A stretch of DNA of 64,000 bases from Parietichytrium sp. I65-24A (GCA_012862575.1 BLSF01000028.1:372001-436000); one strand, 5' to 3'. Numbered from the stretch's first letter, positions 9,483 to 20,929 are shown. A program made the numbers and translations. The notes: generated by a model not told the origin, from the letters alone.

Positions 9483-12046
9483 CCCCTCACCAGCTTTAAA
9501 TCAATCTGTATCCACGATGGTAGTACACTGAGAACTGGGAATCGCAACTCGCTGTACTCAGTACCGAGGACCAGTAGGTCGCTACTGCGAAATTGGCTCT
9601 TGCTCTGCTCGTCTCTCTTTTCTCTCCCGTCTCCCGCTCGTCCTTTCGCGCCGCGAACGCGCTCAACATCCATCGTTAGTTCGCCAAGGTGACTATAACA
9701 TTCTGTTCTGCTTCTTTGGAAGATAGATTTATTATTTGTAATGGGTACAGACAGGTTGCCAGAGGCTGAGCGCGTTTCACAGTCGGAGTCGACCGAATTA
9801 AGTTGTCAGTCCGAAGATATTGTGTCCGGGTGAAAGTCGCACCAACTGTTGAGTCGTTGCGCCAGGATCACCATTAAAGGCAAGCTCTTCAGTTGGCATA
9901 ACAAATTCGAATGAAGAAACTAATGTTAAAGATAAAGCTTTCTTCGTTGGATTGAGTCGCGTTTTGATCTGGGCCCCGTCCGAAGAGGACAGCTCGGGCG
10001 CTCAGCTCAGCTAGCTGGCCACCAAACGTGCTCTTTCGGAGGCTTTCAAGTGGGGCCCCGCATGGGACATCTGTTTAATGTTATAGTACGTAGAACCGGA
10101 GAGAGAGAACGGGAGAGTACGAGGGGGAATTCAGCAAGTGAAAGATGGCCGGAGACCTCTATATCTTTCGCGCAATTCTTCAGACTGCAAACAATTGATT
10201 CCAGTCGCATTAGTCGCAGTCAAATGTGAATTTGCTTCCGAGTTTTGAGCCTAGAGCTAGCTAGCTCAAGGTGCACGGGAGAAGACAAGCGCTGTGTACT
10301 GGTAAGAAAAGTGATAGCCACCGTGTAAGGCGACCAAAGTATGCGACACAGGTGATCGATTCGATGATCTGCTTCCGAGATCTAAACTTGTTTTCCTCTC
10401 TCTCTAGTAGCTATCTATCTATCTTCTTTCCTTCTTCTTCCACTTCTTACCTCATTCTTTCCTCTTCTTACCGTGACAAGTCCCACAATACCCCCCGCTT
10501 CCCCGATGGTATACTGTTTGGTCTAACACTCTTACGAGGTAGTGAACTTGCTTTTATCAGTGGCACGGTGTAATAATTGTTAAGGATTCAAATAGCGGTC
10601 GGGGGGGCCGGTCGAAAAGTTTGCAGCTCGTATCTTTTCCTATTCGAAAACTGTGAGTGCTCTCGGCAGAAGCACTTGTTGGGTGGCCCAAGAAAACTCT
10701 TTGCTTCAGTAGTAGATCACTATATTTTTTGATAAGCGAGGCGCCTGACTCCGAGTTGGCCAGTCGAGCTAGTGGTTATTAATGACAATTCATAGATAAC
10801 CCTAAGGAAAAGTCTTTCGTTTGACATGCTCTGGTGAGCGGGAGAAAGATCCTTTTGCGCCTGGTGCGAGCCAAAACTGAACTTGCTAAGTAGTCTTACT
10901 GATATCTATCCGGAAAGAAGAAGAAGTTAGGCTCGCTCATGCGTTCGCTGTCCGGGTTGTGCTTTGGTTGCTGTGCTCCAAGAACTCAAAAGAGCGCACT
11001 ATTTCTTCTTTCTTTCTTACTTTTTAAAATGTAAAATTCTAGAAGAACTGTGAGTATAGTACGGATTCACAATGATTCACATGTCAATCAGAGCTCACAG
11101 AATTCACAACATCCTACTTTTCCAAAAATTACCTTTACACTTTATCCTATTTACACCTCTATCTTTGTCTCCAATGGCTACGACAGAGATCTACAGGGAC
11201 TAACTAAGAGACTAAATAAGAGTAATCCACCAGGAGCAGGTACACCAAGCAAATAATAGAGTAGATTAGTGCTGCAACACGAAAGCAATCAATCAATCTA
11301 CTAGAAAAGGAATCTATTTTTATTCTTGCATCCGTGGTCAACTCATAATTCAGACGACATTGTCGCGCCGCTCAATGCTGTCAATCAGCAACGAATAGAA
11401 AAATGGAAAGATAGAAAGAAAGATAAACCGGGATTCAAAACAGTTGACAGGGCGGGCGTTCACTGCACGTCACAATCGCGGAGAACGAGAAGAGCGAGGC
11501 TCGTCGAAGGCGTGTCAACTTTGGCCCTTCATGTCCCGTGCCAGACTTAGCGAAAGACCGAAACGGGACTTGTGATCGAGCAGCTGGTGCGTCGCGTTTC
11601 GGGTCTTGGTTTCTCGTGCACAACGAGCTGGCAGCGGACGAACGAAAAATAAAATAAAAAATACATCTCAAAGACTTGTGTACTCACTGTCAGTTCCGTG
11701 CAACGCAATGAACGTCACGACTCAGATGTTCAAGATTCAACATTTTCTTGTTCCTTTGCAGTATTAAAGTTGCTTTTTTCAAGTTAACTAAAGGTAAAGT
11801 GATAAAAATAATGGTAAGCGAAATGTGTTCATAACTTCAAGTCCGCTGCCTAGAATAGCTCTTTTTGAAAGGGTCAAGCTCGCATGGTTTGGCCGCAATG
11901 TTTAGCTACTCACGAATGCAGGTCCCTGGAAAGTGCGAATGCGCGTCCTCCAGGTGGCCTGTCTTGGATGCAAGGCAATAAAATGGATGGGATTCGAGCA
12001 CGAGAACGCTTTGTAGGAATGCGGAGCGGCGCATAAGTTCTGCAGA

Positions 12047-15000
12047 TCACTCCATCGTTCGTTTGGCCTTCTGCAGGGAGCTCCTGCGTTTTGCTTTGCG
12101 AAGTTCTGCGATCTGACGTTGGGTCAGTAGAGACTCTTGCGTCGCTCTGCGCTTGTGTCTTTCTTTAAACTCTCGTTCATGCTCTGCAGCAAGCCTCTTT
12201 TCCGCCATTTTTGCATCGATCTCTTGAATAGCTTGAGCCTTGCGATCTTGCAAGTCTCTGTGGCGGGACATCATCAGTGAGAGCTTTTCGTTCCTTGAGG
12301 AAATCTCCTGTTCCAACATGCTCTGGCGAGCTTTCAAAGTAGACTTCTTTCCCTCCAGCCGTTGAAGGTTTGCTCGCTGCCTCTCATTCAAGATTGACAA
12401 GGATTGATTGCAAAACTTCGCGTGCAATTGCACGCTCACAACGCTCATCGGGTTTGCTTTCAGAGAGAGCTGAATGCATTCAAGCGCCCTCCTGCGCTCT
12501 TGGAACACGAAGAATTGAGACGTGCCGAGGCAGAGCAAGCTGAGCGCATGCTTCTCGGAGTCACCACGAAAGAAAACCGTTGCTCTTTCGAATAAAGTGC
12601 ACAAGTCGCGCACGCGATCAAGAGCGTGTGGGTCGCTCTCGCAGATCTCGAGGCCCTCGTTGATCAGGCGCTCTCCGGAAGCGACGTCTCCTTTCACGAC
12701 TTGAAGAAGACCAGACCCCACTAGCAGGGCAGGTTGACGAGGGTGATAGAGCAAAAAGCATTCGTACATTTGCGTAGCACAGGTGAGGTCAAGTTGCGAG
12801 TGCGCACTATAAACTGCAATTTCCATTTCTGTCTCTGGCAATTGGAATTGTAGCCCTGCCTCTTTCGATCCAGAGAACAATTCAAAATTGATTTTCCCGC
12901 ACGTTAGCTCCACGAGTGAGATGAAACGCTGTTTCGGGGTTCGTCGAGCTCGGCGCCAAATCGACTGAATGGTGGTGGCCTTGCGATGGCGGCGCTGTTG
13001 CCATTCAACAATCACCTGGCGTACCTCGGAAGCAACAAGGTCGCCTCCAAGCTTCTGAGCAGAGGTCACAAGTCGTCGAGCTGCACTCGAGTCGTTGTCG
13101 AAAAACTCTGCAACCAACGCATGAAGACAGCGGCTTGCAGAGCTCCTCTCGAGCACAAGAAACGACCGCTCCAGGAACTGCTCACGCAAACTCTGCAGAA
13201 ACATGCCCTCTGGATCCGAGCTCGACGCTTGTTGAAATGTCAGCCACGCTTCGGACAGCACGGCCTGGGATCTGTTGTGCATCAAAAGTGCGAGGCCACG
13301 GACATAGTGCAAAGGCGGGAGGCTCTCCGTCAGCTCTGGTGTTATTTCATGAACGCATGTTTCGAACTTAAATTCAAAGCATAGCTTCCACAGAAAGTAA
13401 TAGATTGCGTTGCCGCTCAAGTCTGCACAGAGCTCTCGTTGCATGGCCATTAGCCTCCATGCCTGGTTCCAGCACCTCGCTGAGCAGTCGCTATGGCCAT
13501 TTGCACAAGATTCGAAGATGCGTGACAGCTCAGTACGGCGCCACCGAGTCCTGGTCCGATAACTCCTTACGAGCGCTGTTACTTTGCTCGCGGATCGATG
13601 CCTCTTTAGTTCCTCGTAGAGTACCTGGAACAGCTTTCGAGCAGAGAAACCTCGCCAAATTCGTTGAATGTTGGTTGCGCAATTCGCGAGCCGTCTTTCT
13701 TTTGCGAGTCCCCGACCGCGTTTGCCATGAAATAAGCCTTGAATTTTTGCTGCTGCCCACTCTCTCTCAATTTTCCCTAAGGCTGTCCCCATATCGCGCA
13801 GGACAAGCCGCTGCTTCTGTTTCGCCCAGCTGGTCACCTCCGAGGACGGTTTCTCCGAGCGCTCGATGAGCCCATTGTGCGCCAAAACAGGAACCTGGGC
13901 AGCAGCCCAGGCGATCCCTTCGTAATATAGATTTCGAAATTGCTTGCGCTGCTCCTTGACATCGACGATCTCCAGGAGCTGAGTAACTCTGCTTTGTAGT
14001 GCACAATGATTAGCAGCGTCTCTCCAACCGTACGCAGAAAACATTCTCTGCATCCGCGGGGAGTCCTTGCAAATTTTCTGAACTGTCTCCTTGCCCAGCA
14101 CGAGCATGAAAGTGTCCTCAAGTTCCGCGCAGTAAGCTACAATTCGTAGCCGTGCGCAATTTTCCAGGTAAAATTTGAGGGATAAAGAATAGTTGGCCTC
14201 GGTTTTATGAAATCCAGACCCAATCGGGCTTTGTTTCAGGCGAACGATAGCGTCCATGTCATGCCACAGAGCATCTGAACCGGCTGCAGCTCGCTCGCTC
14301 TTGATGATATCGACGCTATCCGAAAGCATCTTGAAAAGTCGGGTTCTCGAGTCCTCTCGGAGTAAGGTAGGCTGATCCAAGTATTTGGCGAGCTGAACGA
14401 GTTGTTCAAATGACATGACAAGGCACTTTTCCTTCTCACCTAAAACCGGTACACCATTCCCGTCCTCCCTGACGCAAACAATAAGAATGTCGAAAGATCC
14501 GTCCTTCTTTCCCCATTTGCATTTGGAGGTACGAATGTGAATCATTGTTCGAAAGCGGAAATTGCGAATACATCGCGCCTTCGAGCTAGTGTACACAGGC
14601 GGAAGATTGGGCCCGTGCTCCACATAGTCTTCAAAATCTTCGATTGAGACATCAAGAGGCGCCGGAATCCATTCCAATGCTCGTTGGCCGTAGTAGCAGG
14701 CAAGATAAGTATTGTTGCTCGGGTCAATGTCTACTGCAGATTGAAAGAAATATGCCGAGCCACGGCGATCTTTCAGGACGAGCTGGCGAAAAAGACCGTA
14801 GACGCAGTAGCGAGTTGCTTTCAGATTAGCGTCGCGGTTGCTGCTTTCCAAGAGAATTGCTTTGCGTAGAATAAAGTCGACTTCCGAGCTGAAAACGCGA
14901 AAATTTCCTCCAGGACCAAACAGCTTCAGCTCTGGAGGAATGGCAGATTCGATGAAAACGCTTCTCCGATCGAAGCGCTTGCCGCGGTTTGCCATGTCAG

Positions 15001-16495
15001 CTAAATTCCCAGCGCTCATCCCTGTCGTTCTGGCCAGCTTACACGACAGTAGCAATCCGTACAGAGCGCGAGGGTCTTCGAACCGAGAAGCAAGTATCGC
15101 GTGTTGATATGGGACAGCATCCTTCAACAAAGAACGAAATAAATCACGTGCTTTCACAAAGTCTACATCGACGATGAGAAGCCAAAATGCAAGTTGAAGT
15201 AGGAATTCGTATCGACCAAGCTCCTCCACTTGTGTATCCACTAGAGCCAAAACGCGCTTGGGAAGTTCTTCTGCTCCCTGATTCTGGTCTCCATCTTCGT
15301 CATCCTTCCCTTCCTCTTCTTCTTCTTCTTCTTTTTCGTCAAATTCAATCAAAGTGTCATCAGTTGTGCTCTTTACGCTCTGCTCAATATCTGCCCACAC
15401 GGCTTGCAAGCGACCTTGGTTTTGTCGTGCCAGTTGCACGCACTTTTTCGCCCCCAAGGCACGGATTCCGCGCTGCAGGACCTGAGCGGCGCGTTCTCTT
15501 TTCCTGCGTTCTATCCTTTCCCTCAACGCTTGCCGCCGATTATGTGACCTTGCTACGCGCTGCAACCTTATAGACGCATCGATCTGATCTTGTTTTTCTT
15601 TCCGAATCGCGCTTGTTTCCCGCTTTGCTCGGTATTGGCGAAATTTTGATTGCAACGCAATCGCTCCCTTTCGCTCATTTTTAGCGTGTTTGCGTGTGAG
15701 GTGTCCTCTAAAGCGACTCTGAACGATCTCAGCACTGCTTTCCATAAGCAGCTGTCTCTCGAAGGCGAGCCGTTCTTGCTCTTTTGCCCAGGCCACTTGA
15801 AGCACTTTTAAGCGATTCTGAGCAAGCTTGCGTCGTAAAAGGCATTGAATAGTAATGCTTGCTCGAAACTCTATCTGGCGCTGTACTAAATCAGGGTCAA
15901 AACGAACGTTCGCGCCACGTACAACCGCTTGAAAGCAAATGAGTCCATCCCGCAAAACGTTGTATTGATGCTGGTGGTGGTACATTCTCCAAACACGCTG
16001 CAAGTCCACGGCGGCATAGTTTTGCTCCTCAAGAAATCTCTCGCGTTTCCGAGCTGCGAGTTCCTTCTCCCGCTTCTCCTGCCGTTTCTCGACGCCCAAT
16101 CGAAATGTCTCTTCTAGTTGGCTTAATCTCAAGTTCAGAGCCTCCTTGTGGCGTATTCCATTGCGAATTCGATCCAATTCCCCGTGTGAAAGCTGTTGCA
16201 CGCCAACCCGGCCTTTTGCATTTGTTTGCATCTGCACCAAGAACACCTTTTCTGCTTCTCTTTTCCGCCGTCGACCCGTCGCTCTCTCAGCTGTCTTTGC
16301 ATTCTCCGCCCAAGCACCAGCCCCAGCACCTCTGTTCCTCTTTCGCTTCTTGACTACCACAGCATAACATTTTTCGCAAAACGACGAGCTCGAACTTGCT
16401 GCTTTCCCGCACGAGGCACATTTTGCACCTTGCTCTTTCCACTGACTGAGAAACCCAGCCGATTGCGGTCTCGCTCTTCGCTTCCCGCCGTCCAT
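12047..16495 (-). CDS. Large IQ-motif/TPR protein with N-terminal zinc knuckle
   Basis: An intronless 1,482-residue protein. The ATG at 16495 is chosen; an in-frame GTG lies three codons upstream. Residues 26-43 contain two CxxC pairs (C26, C29, C40, C43), likely a small zinc ribbon. From about 130 to 340 there is a series of IQ-type calmodulin-binding helices (patterns such as AAVDLQRVWRMY, SAEIVQSRFRGHLTRK, GAIALQSKFRQYRAKR). An acidic poly-Glu patch follows, then TPR-like helices (for example SAYFFQSAVDIDPSNNTYL). A central region has beta-rich character around NFRFRTMIHIRTSKCKWGKK. More IQ motifs follow (AAAKIQGLFHGKRGRG, CATNIQRIWRGFSARK, KATTIQSIWRRARR), then further TPR helices and a C-terminal basic coiled coil. 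The architecture suggests a calmodulin-regulated scaffold, possibly cytoskeletal or axonemal (inference). I do not recognise a named orthologue. Confidence 0.85.
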   Translation of the reverse strand: MDGGKRRARPQSAGFLSQWKEQGAKCASCGKAASSSSSFCEKCYAVVVKKRKRNRGAGAGAWAENAKTAERATGRRRKREAEKVFLVQMQTNAKGRVGVQQLSHGELDRIRNGIRHKEALNLRLSQLEETFRLGVEKRQEKREKELAARKRERFLEEQNYAAVDLQRVWRMYHHQHQYNVLRDGLICFQAVVRGANVRFDPDLVQRQIEFRASITIQCLLRRKLAQNRLKVLQVAWAKEQERLAFERQLLMESSAEIVQSRFRGHLTRKHAKNERKGAIALQSKFRQYRAKRETSAIRKEKQDQIDASIRLQRVARSHNRRQALRERIERRKRERAAQVLQRGIRALGAKKCVQLARQNQGRLQAVWADIEQSVKSTTDDTLIEFDEKEEEEEEEGKDDEDGDQNQGAEELPKRVLALVDTQVEELGRYEFLLQLAFWLLIVDVDFVKARDLFRSLLKDAVPYQHAILASRFEDPRALYGLLLSCKLARTTGMSAGNLADMANRGKRFDRRSVFIESAIPPELKLFGPGGNFRVFSSEVDFILRKAILLESSNRDANLKATRYCVYGLFRQLVLKDRRGSAYFFQSAVDIDPSNNTYLACYYGQRALEWIPAPLDVSIEDFEDYVEHGPNLPPVYTSSKARCIRNFRFRTMIHIRTSKCKWGKKDGSFDILIVCVREDGNGVPVLGEKEKCLVMSFEQLVQLAKYLDQPTLLREDSRTRLFKMLSDSVDIIKSERAAAGSDALWHDMDAIVRLKQSPIGSGFHKTEANYSLSLKFYLENCARLRIVAYCAELEDTFMLVLGKETVQKICKDSPRMQRMFSAYGWRDAANHCALQSRVTQLLEIVDVKEQRKQFRNLYYEGIAWAAAQVPVLAHNGLIERSEKPSSEVTSWAKQKQRLVLRDMGTALGKIEREWAAAKIQGLFHGKRGRGLAKERRLANCATNIQRIWRGFSARKLFQVLYEELKRHRSASKVTALVRSYRTRTRWRRTELSRIFESCANGHSDCSARCWNQAWRLMAMQRELCADLSGNAIYYFLWKLCFEFKFETCVHEITPELTESLPPLHYVRGLALLMHNRSQAVLSEAWLTFQQASSSDPEGMFLQSLREQFLERSFLVLERSSASRCLHALVAEFFDNDSSAARRLVTSAQKLGGDLVASEVRQVIVEWQQRRHRKATTIQSIWRRARRTPKQRFISLVELTCGKINFELFSGSKEAGLQFQLPETEMEIAVYSAHSQLDLTCATQMYECFLLYHPRQPALLVGSGLLQVVKGDVASGERLINEGLEICESDPHALDRVRDLCTLFERATVFFRGDSEKHALSLLCLGTSQFFVFQERRRALECIQLSLKANPMSVVSVQLHAKFCNQSLSILNERQRANLQRLEGKKSTLKARQSMLEQEISSRNEKLSLMMSRHRDLQDRKAQAIQEIDAKMAEKRLAAEHEREFKERHKRRATQESLLTQRQIAELRKAKRRSSLQKAKRTME

Positions 16496-17542
16496 GTTCT
16501 CCACCTCGAACGCCGCACCGCATCAGCAGCACTCGGGCAGATGGAGTTCACCAATCAATCGAGCCTGCCAGCCTTCAGCTCAGGTCATCACTGCTCGTTT
16601 CGGTGCCCAAGTCGGCGAGGAGTATGTTTTGCTCACGGCTGCGGGGCCGCCGTAAGATCACTCTTTCCGCGCAAGATGGAATATCGAAGCCACGTCTTTG
16701 CTGTGCAAGTGCAATTGATGGAATATCGAAGCCACGTCTTTGCTGTGCAAGTGCAATTGATGGAATATCGAAGCCACGTCTTTGCTGTGCAATTGCAATT
16801 GCAACTCGCTCGTCATTTTGCGGGTGTTGCTGACAGTCACGGTGTGAGTGGGATGAGCGGATAGGTTCACGTCGTTCGTGAGTAGCTCTCTGTTCAGATT
16901 AGCCTTTTTTCAGAACACTAACTATAACTATTTTTCTTTGTGTAAGTGTTTTTTCCCTCAGTCGATGCAATAGACACATTAACAAAGTGATCACGTACTA
17001 CGTGTCCACGTTTACGGAAACAACGATCTTTTGATCCTCGTCGCCTTCCAGTTGCAGGGGAGCAGCTCGTTGCAAAGATGCGGTCATTTTGGCTCGGTTA
17101 ATGGGTTCCATAATAATCTATTGTTTCTTTTGGATGTCTTTCAAGTGTCGATTGGCAAGTTTGTCGAGGAAGAGTGTAGTCCCGTGCGGGAACTGGAGCC
17201 AGGCATGCTTCGCTATGCAGCGAGGCAAGCCTGACATCGCTACGAATACACAGTTTTCTTGGCGCCGCATGTTGACAGGCACACCGTTCGCCACTGTGAC
17301 CCGACTTGGAAATAGAACGTTTTGGGAAATAGAAAATTTTGGGCACTTCGCAAAAGTCCTTCGTCAAAAATGCGGGCTTGGCTTCTCCAACGTCGAAAAA
17401 TGGCCTGCGAGTCTCAGACGCGTCGCTGGCGCGAGTGAAGCTTAATATATAGGCTGCAAACAAATGATTGCGCAGATCGTAGGGCAACAGTGGTTGACAG
17501 AAGGTTGCTGTACTCTCTGGTTCTTCAACCTCCATAAGAGGG
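16496..17542. other. Intergenic region with tandem repeat, no gene seen
   Basis: About 1 kb between the IQ gene start and the 3' end of the TFIIIC6-like gene. It holds three 42-bp tandem repeats (16675-16800). The rest shows nothing recognisable. Confidence 0.6.
16675..16800. repeat. Three tandem 42-bp repeats
   Basis: Units start at 16675, 16717 and 16759 (each begins GATGGAATATCGAAGCC). Units 1 and 2 are identical; unit 3 differs by one base near its end. The unit length is a multiple of three, so several frames on both strands stay open through it. It lies about 180 bp upstream of the IQ-protein start codon. Confidence 0.97.
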
Positions 17543-18270
17543 TTAAATCACAGCAAAACCCGCTGGAGATTGGCCGTTGTCCGAGCTATCGGGCGGTGCT
17601 GGATCAACCCCGCTAGAGCTCTGCTTTGCGCCCTTCTCTTTCTTCTCCTTGCCCTTTTTGTCGGTGGTTTTGGCGCCAGGTGGTTTTGGAGGAGGGAGTT
17701 CATCGTCATCGTCGTCATCATCCTTGATCTCGGTCCCGAAAATCGGCAACTTCCTGTACTTGGGCACTGGCTCTAAGCTCGAAGAGGGCGGGTCAGCCTC
17801 CACCGTTCGAATCCATCGCTTTCCTAATCGTTCAGACGGCTCAGAAACTAGTTTATTTACAGAATATGAACTTGTGCTTGTCCCAACGTAATGACACGTT
17901 GATCTTTCGTTGTCTGCGTACGGCGAATGAGCAGGATACCTTTGCACGTTAGATTTGTTCCACCAGCCATACGAAATTATGCAAACTCACCGCTCTCGAA
18001 CAGTGCAATAGTGCCTATCGTCTCTGCCTGGTGTCCTTCAAAGACAAACTCCCCGAGCTCTATTCGCAGACTATCCGGGGTCTCACCCTACGCAGTCACA
18101 CATCAGCCCCAACTGGAATAAAATCAATTTCAGCCCGCGACAATCGCACTTACAACTTGCACTCTGAACGCGTTGGTGTTTGACTTGAGGTTATAAACAT
18201 CTTTTAACGTCGGTAAGTCCACCAAAATCAGCTCCTCCACCAGGTCGTCATCCACTCCGGCAGAGTCCAT
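17543..18270 (-). CDS. GTF3C6: TFIIIC subunit 6-like protein (GTF3C6 / tau-55 triple-barrel), three exons
   Basis: Reconstructed as complement of 18154-18270, 17991-18087 and 17543-17913 (195 codons including stop, 194 residues). Introns are 66 bp (18088-18153) and 77 bp (17914-17990), both GT-AG with donors GTAAGT and GTGAGT. The protein starts MDSAGVDDDLVEELILVDL, then a beta-rich domain ending GEFVFEGHQAETIGTIALFE, matching the TFIIIC subunit-6 fold (xxLVxVDL near the start; F-x-G-x-x-E-T-x-G-T in the last strands). The tail is acidic (seven Asp) then lysine-rich. In known systems this subunit helps TFIIIC bind the B box of tRNA genes. A GTG-initiated extension upstream is ignored because it meets a stop. 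A competing acceptor for exon 3 at 17938 would give a shorter protein ending after about 26 codons. Confidence 0.75.
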
Positions 18271-20929
18271 CCGCACCAGACAGATATACGACTCGCTGTC
18301 GTTGCTAGCAACCCTGTTCGGTTTACTCTTCACGTAAAAGACTTTCCGCTACGACTATGCGCGCCTGTCCTTTGTGTCCTCTGTGTCCTCTGTGTCCTCG
18401 AGGACACTCGTCCCCTCAACACACTCTCAACTACCGTCACCAGCCCCACTCTGCTCTAGCTAGCTAGACCACAAGTCCCTCGTTCTCGTTAGTTTTCTAC
18501 TAATAGAACAGGAATGTAGTTCATTCATTCATTCATTCATTCACTCATTCTCCATTTCTTTCCTTGTCGACAAGAGTGTCACATTCATCCCATCAACCTG
18601 ATGGAAAGAACAAATCATGACGCGAGCGGAGAGAATGCGCACGCACGCAAGACCTGGTCCTCGCAAGAGCGAAGGAGGAGCGCAAGTCTGTTCATGCTAG
18701 CTGGTCGCGTCAATGTGGCGGGACCCGAGGATGTCAAAATCGACAAGGGCTGGGATGTTACGTCAATGATGGAAGCATTGTGTTGCGTTGCCGGCGAGGA
18801 AGCCTGACGCGCGGTCTTGCGAAGATGCTTGACCGCAAAGTGCTTCTCCTGGCGTTTCAGGGAAAGGCGGCGAATCCGTGCAAAAAATAGAATCTTTGAA
18901 GAGAGTTCAAGCTCGAGAATGTTCTTCCGATGAAGGAGGCGAAGGGAACCAAGTCAGCTCATAAGTTCTGCACTGCAGATCGAGTATGGTTGGGTTCTCA
19001 AATCTCCATAGTATCTCATTCGGCCGATGGCGCTGAGGAGCCAAGTCTGTCGTTCACATTCGAATGCAGTTGATGGGCCTTCCTCACTCTAAGGAGTCAG
19101 AGGTTGACTTCTGTCCTTATTCCTCCTCTCGGTCTACCCTCGGAGTGGTATTACTGCACTTACAAAAGCCTGCACAATGGCCGACATTGGCATGAGAAAC
19201 AAGCCCTGCTACGACGAAAGTTTGGAAACGCCACACCTTCACCTATCTCTCAAATCTGTTCACGACATTCAAGAGTTGTTGCATCGGTAGTGTCCCCAAA
19301 GAGCCGGTGTTTCCAGACTCGCAGTCAGTCCTAGTACCAAGTGTGAAGCCTCGAACTCGGGGCAAAACTTCCCAACGCATTTCACCCTCCGAGGTGTAAT
19401 GAGTGCTCGCTGTCAAAGTGGATCTTCAAGTTCGCAGCTTTGATTCACGGTCAATCCTTGATTGTCAAACGAACAGAAAAAAAGGTTGATGTACTTGTGT
19501 AGCTCACAGCTCTACTACTCGCTATATTTTATGGTAGAACAGCACAATACAGGAGCCTCTGTGACAAAGGGCTACCGGTATAATCGCTAATTACTGAGTA
19601 CTGCTGCCAGTCGCAACTTGGGACATTGGATCCGTTGAGATCAACACTTGCCAATGCAGTGCAGTGCAGTCGCAGTGGCAATGTGCACAAAATGGCACCG
19701 GCGCTGTGGCGGTGGCCTTTCCAAGATTTGCTTTCAAACTTCAGACAGCGAGTTGTACTGGGGCATTAACTGTTTTTACTCAAAATCTTAATTTTGCTCT
19801 GCAGAATATCATCAATGAGACCCTGTTAAAATATTTGTCGGCCGCCAAAGTTGGTGGTACCACGAAGACAAGTGCATCATTTCGAGCTTTACTGCAAATC
19901 TGGCGGAATCGGAGCTGTTGTATAGCTACATCAATGCCGCTTTGGCTTGCACTGCAGGAGTGTAGTTCACAGTGCTTGGCCACGCGAAGGGTGGCAGATC
20001 AGTGAGCAAGTTGCCCGATAGTCAAGTTTTCAAAGAGCAACTTGGAAGAATGCAGGGGTGGCAATAAGCCATCCGAGCTTCTCGCGAGCCTCTCTAGATT
20101 CGATTCCTGATGCTAAAAGTCGAGAGACGCTCCGTAACATCGAACGAACGCCTCCACTTGCCGCATTTACCCAGCGGGCAGATATTTCAGAAGCGTGGAA
20201 AAGTTATTCGTTGAGCACAATTCGATCATCACCATAGCGTCAAAATGTGAATGTGAATTGAGGGATGATCGGAGTTACTTGAGCTTTACTTGTTTTATAA
20301 TCTGAAAGGAAAATGTGGAAACGGCACTTTGACAGTACAGGTTTCGCAACTCTCATAGTGGCTCATAAAACCCTTCCCCAAACATCAGTGATTACTGAGA
20401 ACCAGCACGAAATTCCTTAATCTCATCTCACAACAAGATCGCCTTGTAGCAAAGCTATTCAAATTGGAGCAATATTTGAGGTTTCATCCATTTCCACCTC
20501 ATTCAGGACTAGCCAAAAACTGGGTTTTGCTGATTTCTGTCCACAATCGGCTTGACCGGATTTATTACCTATCCTCACCATAGTTCGCCTATATCCATAG
20601 CCGACGCAGGGGCGTTGAGCGAACCTAATTTCGCAGTTCGGAGGATGAAAAGATTCGTCTTACCTGTCCAAAATAACCAGAGATAAAGAAGGCGTAGAGT
20701 GAAATTGCTAGCGTGGTCAAGGTGGAAATTTGATCACTTTGCGTATGCTGCTCTTGTGCCACGGAGTGGATTCTTGCATTTGAGCTCTTGCCGCAGACCC
20801 CAAATCGAAGCGCGTGTTGGAAGCGTGGTTATTTACAAGAAAGCCTTCGGCCCTATTGCCCTGCGCAAGCCCGTTTAACTTGCAAGAAAGCCATCGACCC
20901 TATTGCCCTGTGTGCAAGCCAGTTGGACG
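18271..20929. other. Intergenic region containing decayed coding sequence
   Basis: 2.7 kb between two genes. It holds an ATTC microsatellite (about 18520-18547), a GTGTCCTCT triplication (about 18369-18400) and stretches of protein-like translation on the plus strand broken by stops and frame changes (about 18600-18895, 19104-19260, 19819-20240). The 19819-20064 part is listed separately. No intact gene is seen. Confidence 0.5.
19819..20064 (+). pseudogene. Relic coding segment with one in-frame TAG
   Basis: Reading from 19819 gives 82 codons of well-mixed, protein-like sequence (segments such as WWYHEDKCIISSFTANLAE and FTVLGHAKGGRSVSKLPD) interrupted only by a TAG at 19963-19965 and closed by TAA at 20065. 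Just downstream another frame gives SLDSIPDAKSRETLRNIERT before a stop near 20230. No GTAAGT/AG pair explains the breaks, so a decayed gene is more likely than a spliced one. The family is not recognised. Confidence 0.35.

Larger units (their letters stand above)
6803..12046. other. Large gene-poor stretch rich in simple repeats
   Basis: This is 5.2 kb without a supportable gene. Contents include a triplicated TTGCTC-type run (about 7048-7090), CT-rich tracts (7555-7620 and 7797-7830), a GTGTGTGTGGG tract (7861-7885), a TTTC microsatellite (9446-9482), a perfect 40-bp inverted repeat (9197-9416), and two copies of a dispersed ACTCACTGTCAGT motif (8894 and 11680). Reading frames over 100 codons here are low-complexity CT/GA shadows. 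A stretch around 9160-9200 repeats AATTCTGAACCT. Confidence 0.6.

Noticed and set aside
16196-16864. 222-codon plus-strand frame with a 14-residue triplicated segment
   Set aside because: It overlaps the start of the IQ gene in antisense, begins at a non-conserved codon, and its repeat arises from the 42-bp DNA repeat, which is open in several frames on both strands.
17914-17990. Shorter exon-3 choice for the TFIIIC6 gene (acceptor at 17938)
   Set aside because: It gives a frame that stops after about 26 codons and drops the acidic/lysine-rich tail; the downstream CGCAG acceptor keeps the long coding tail in frame. Kept as a possible splice variant.
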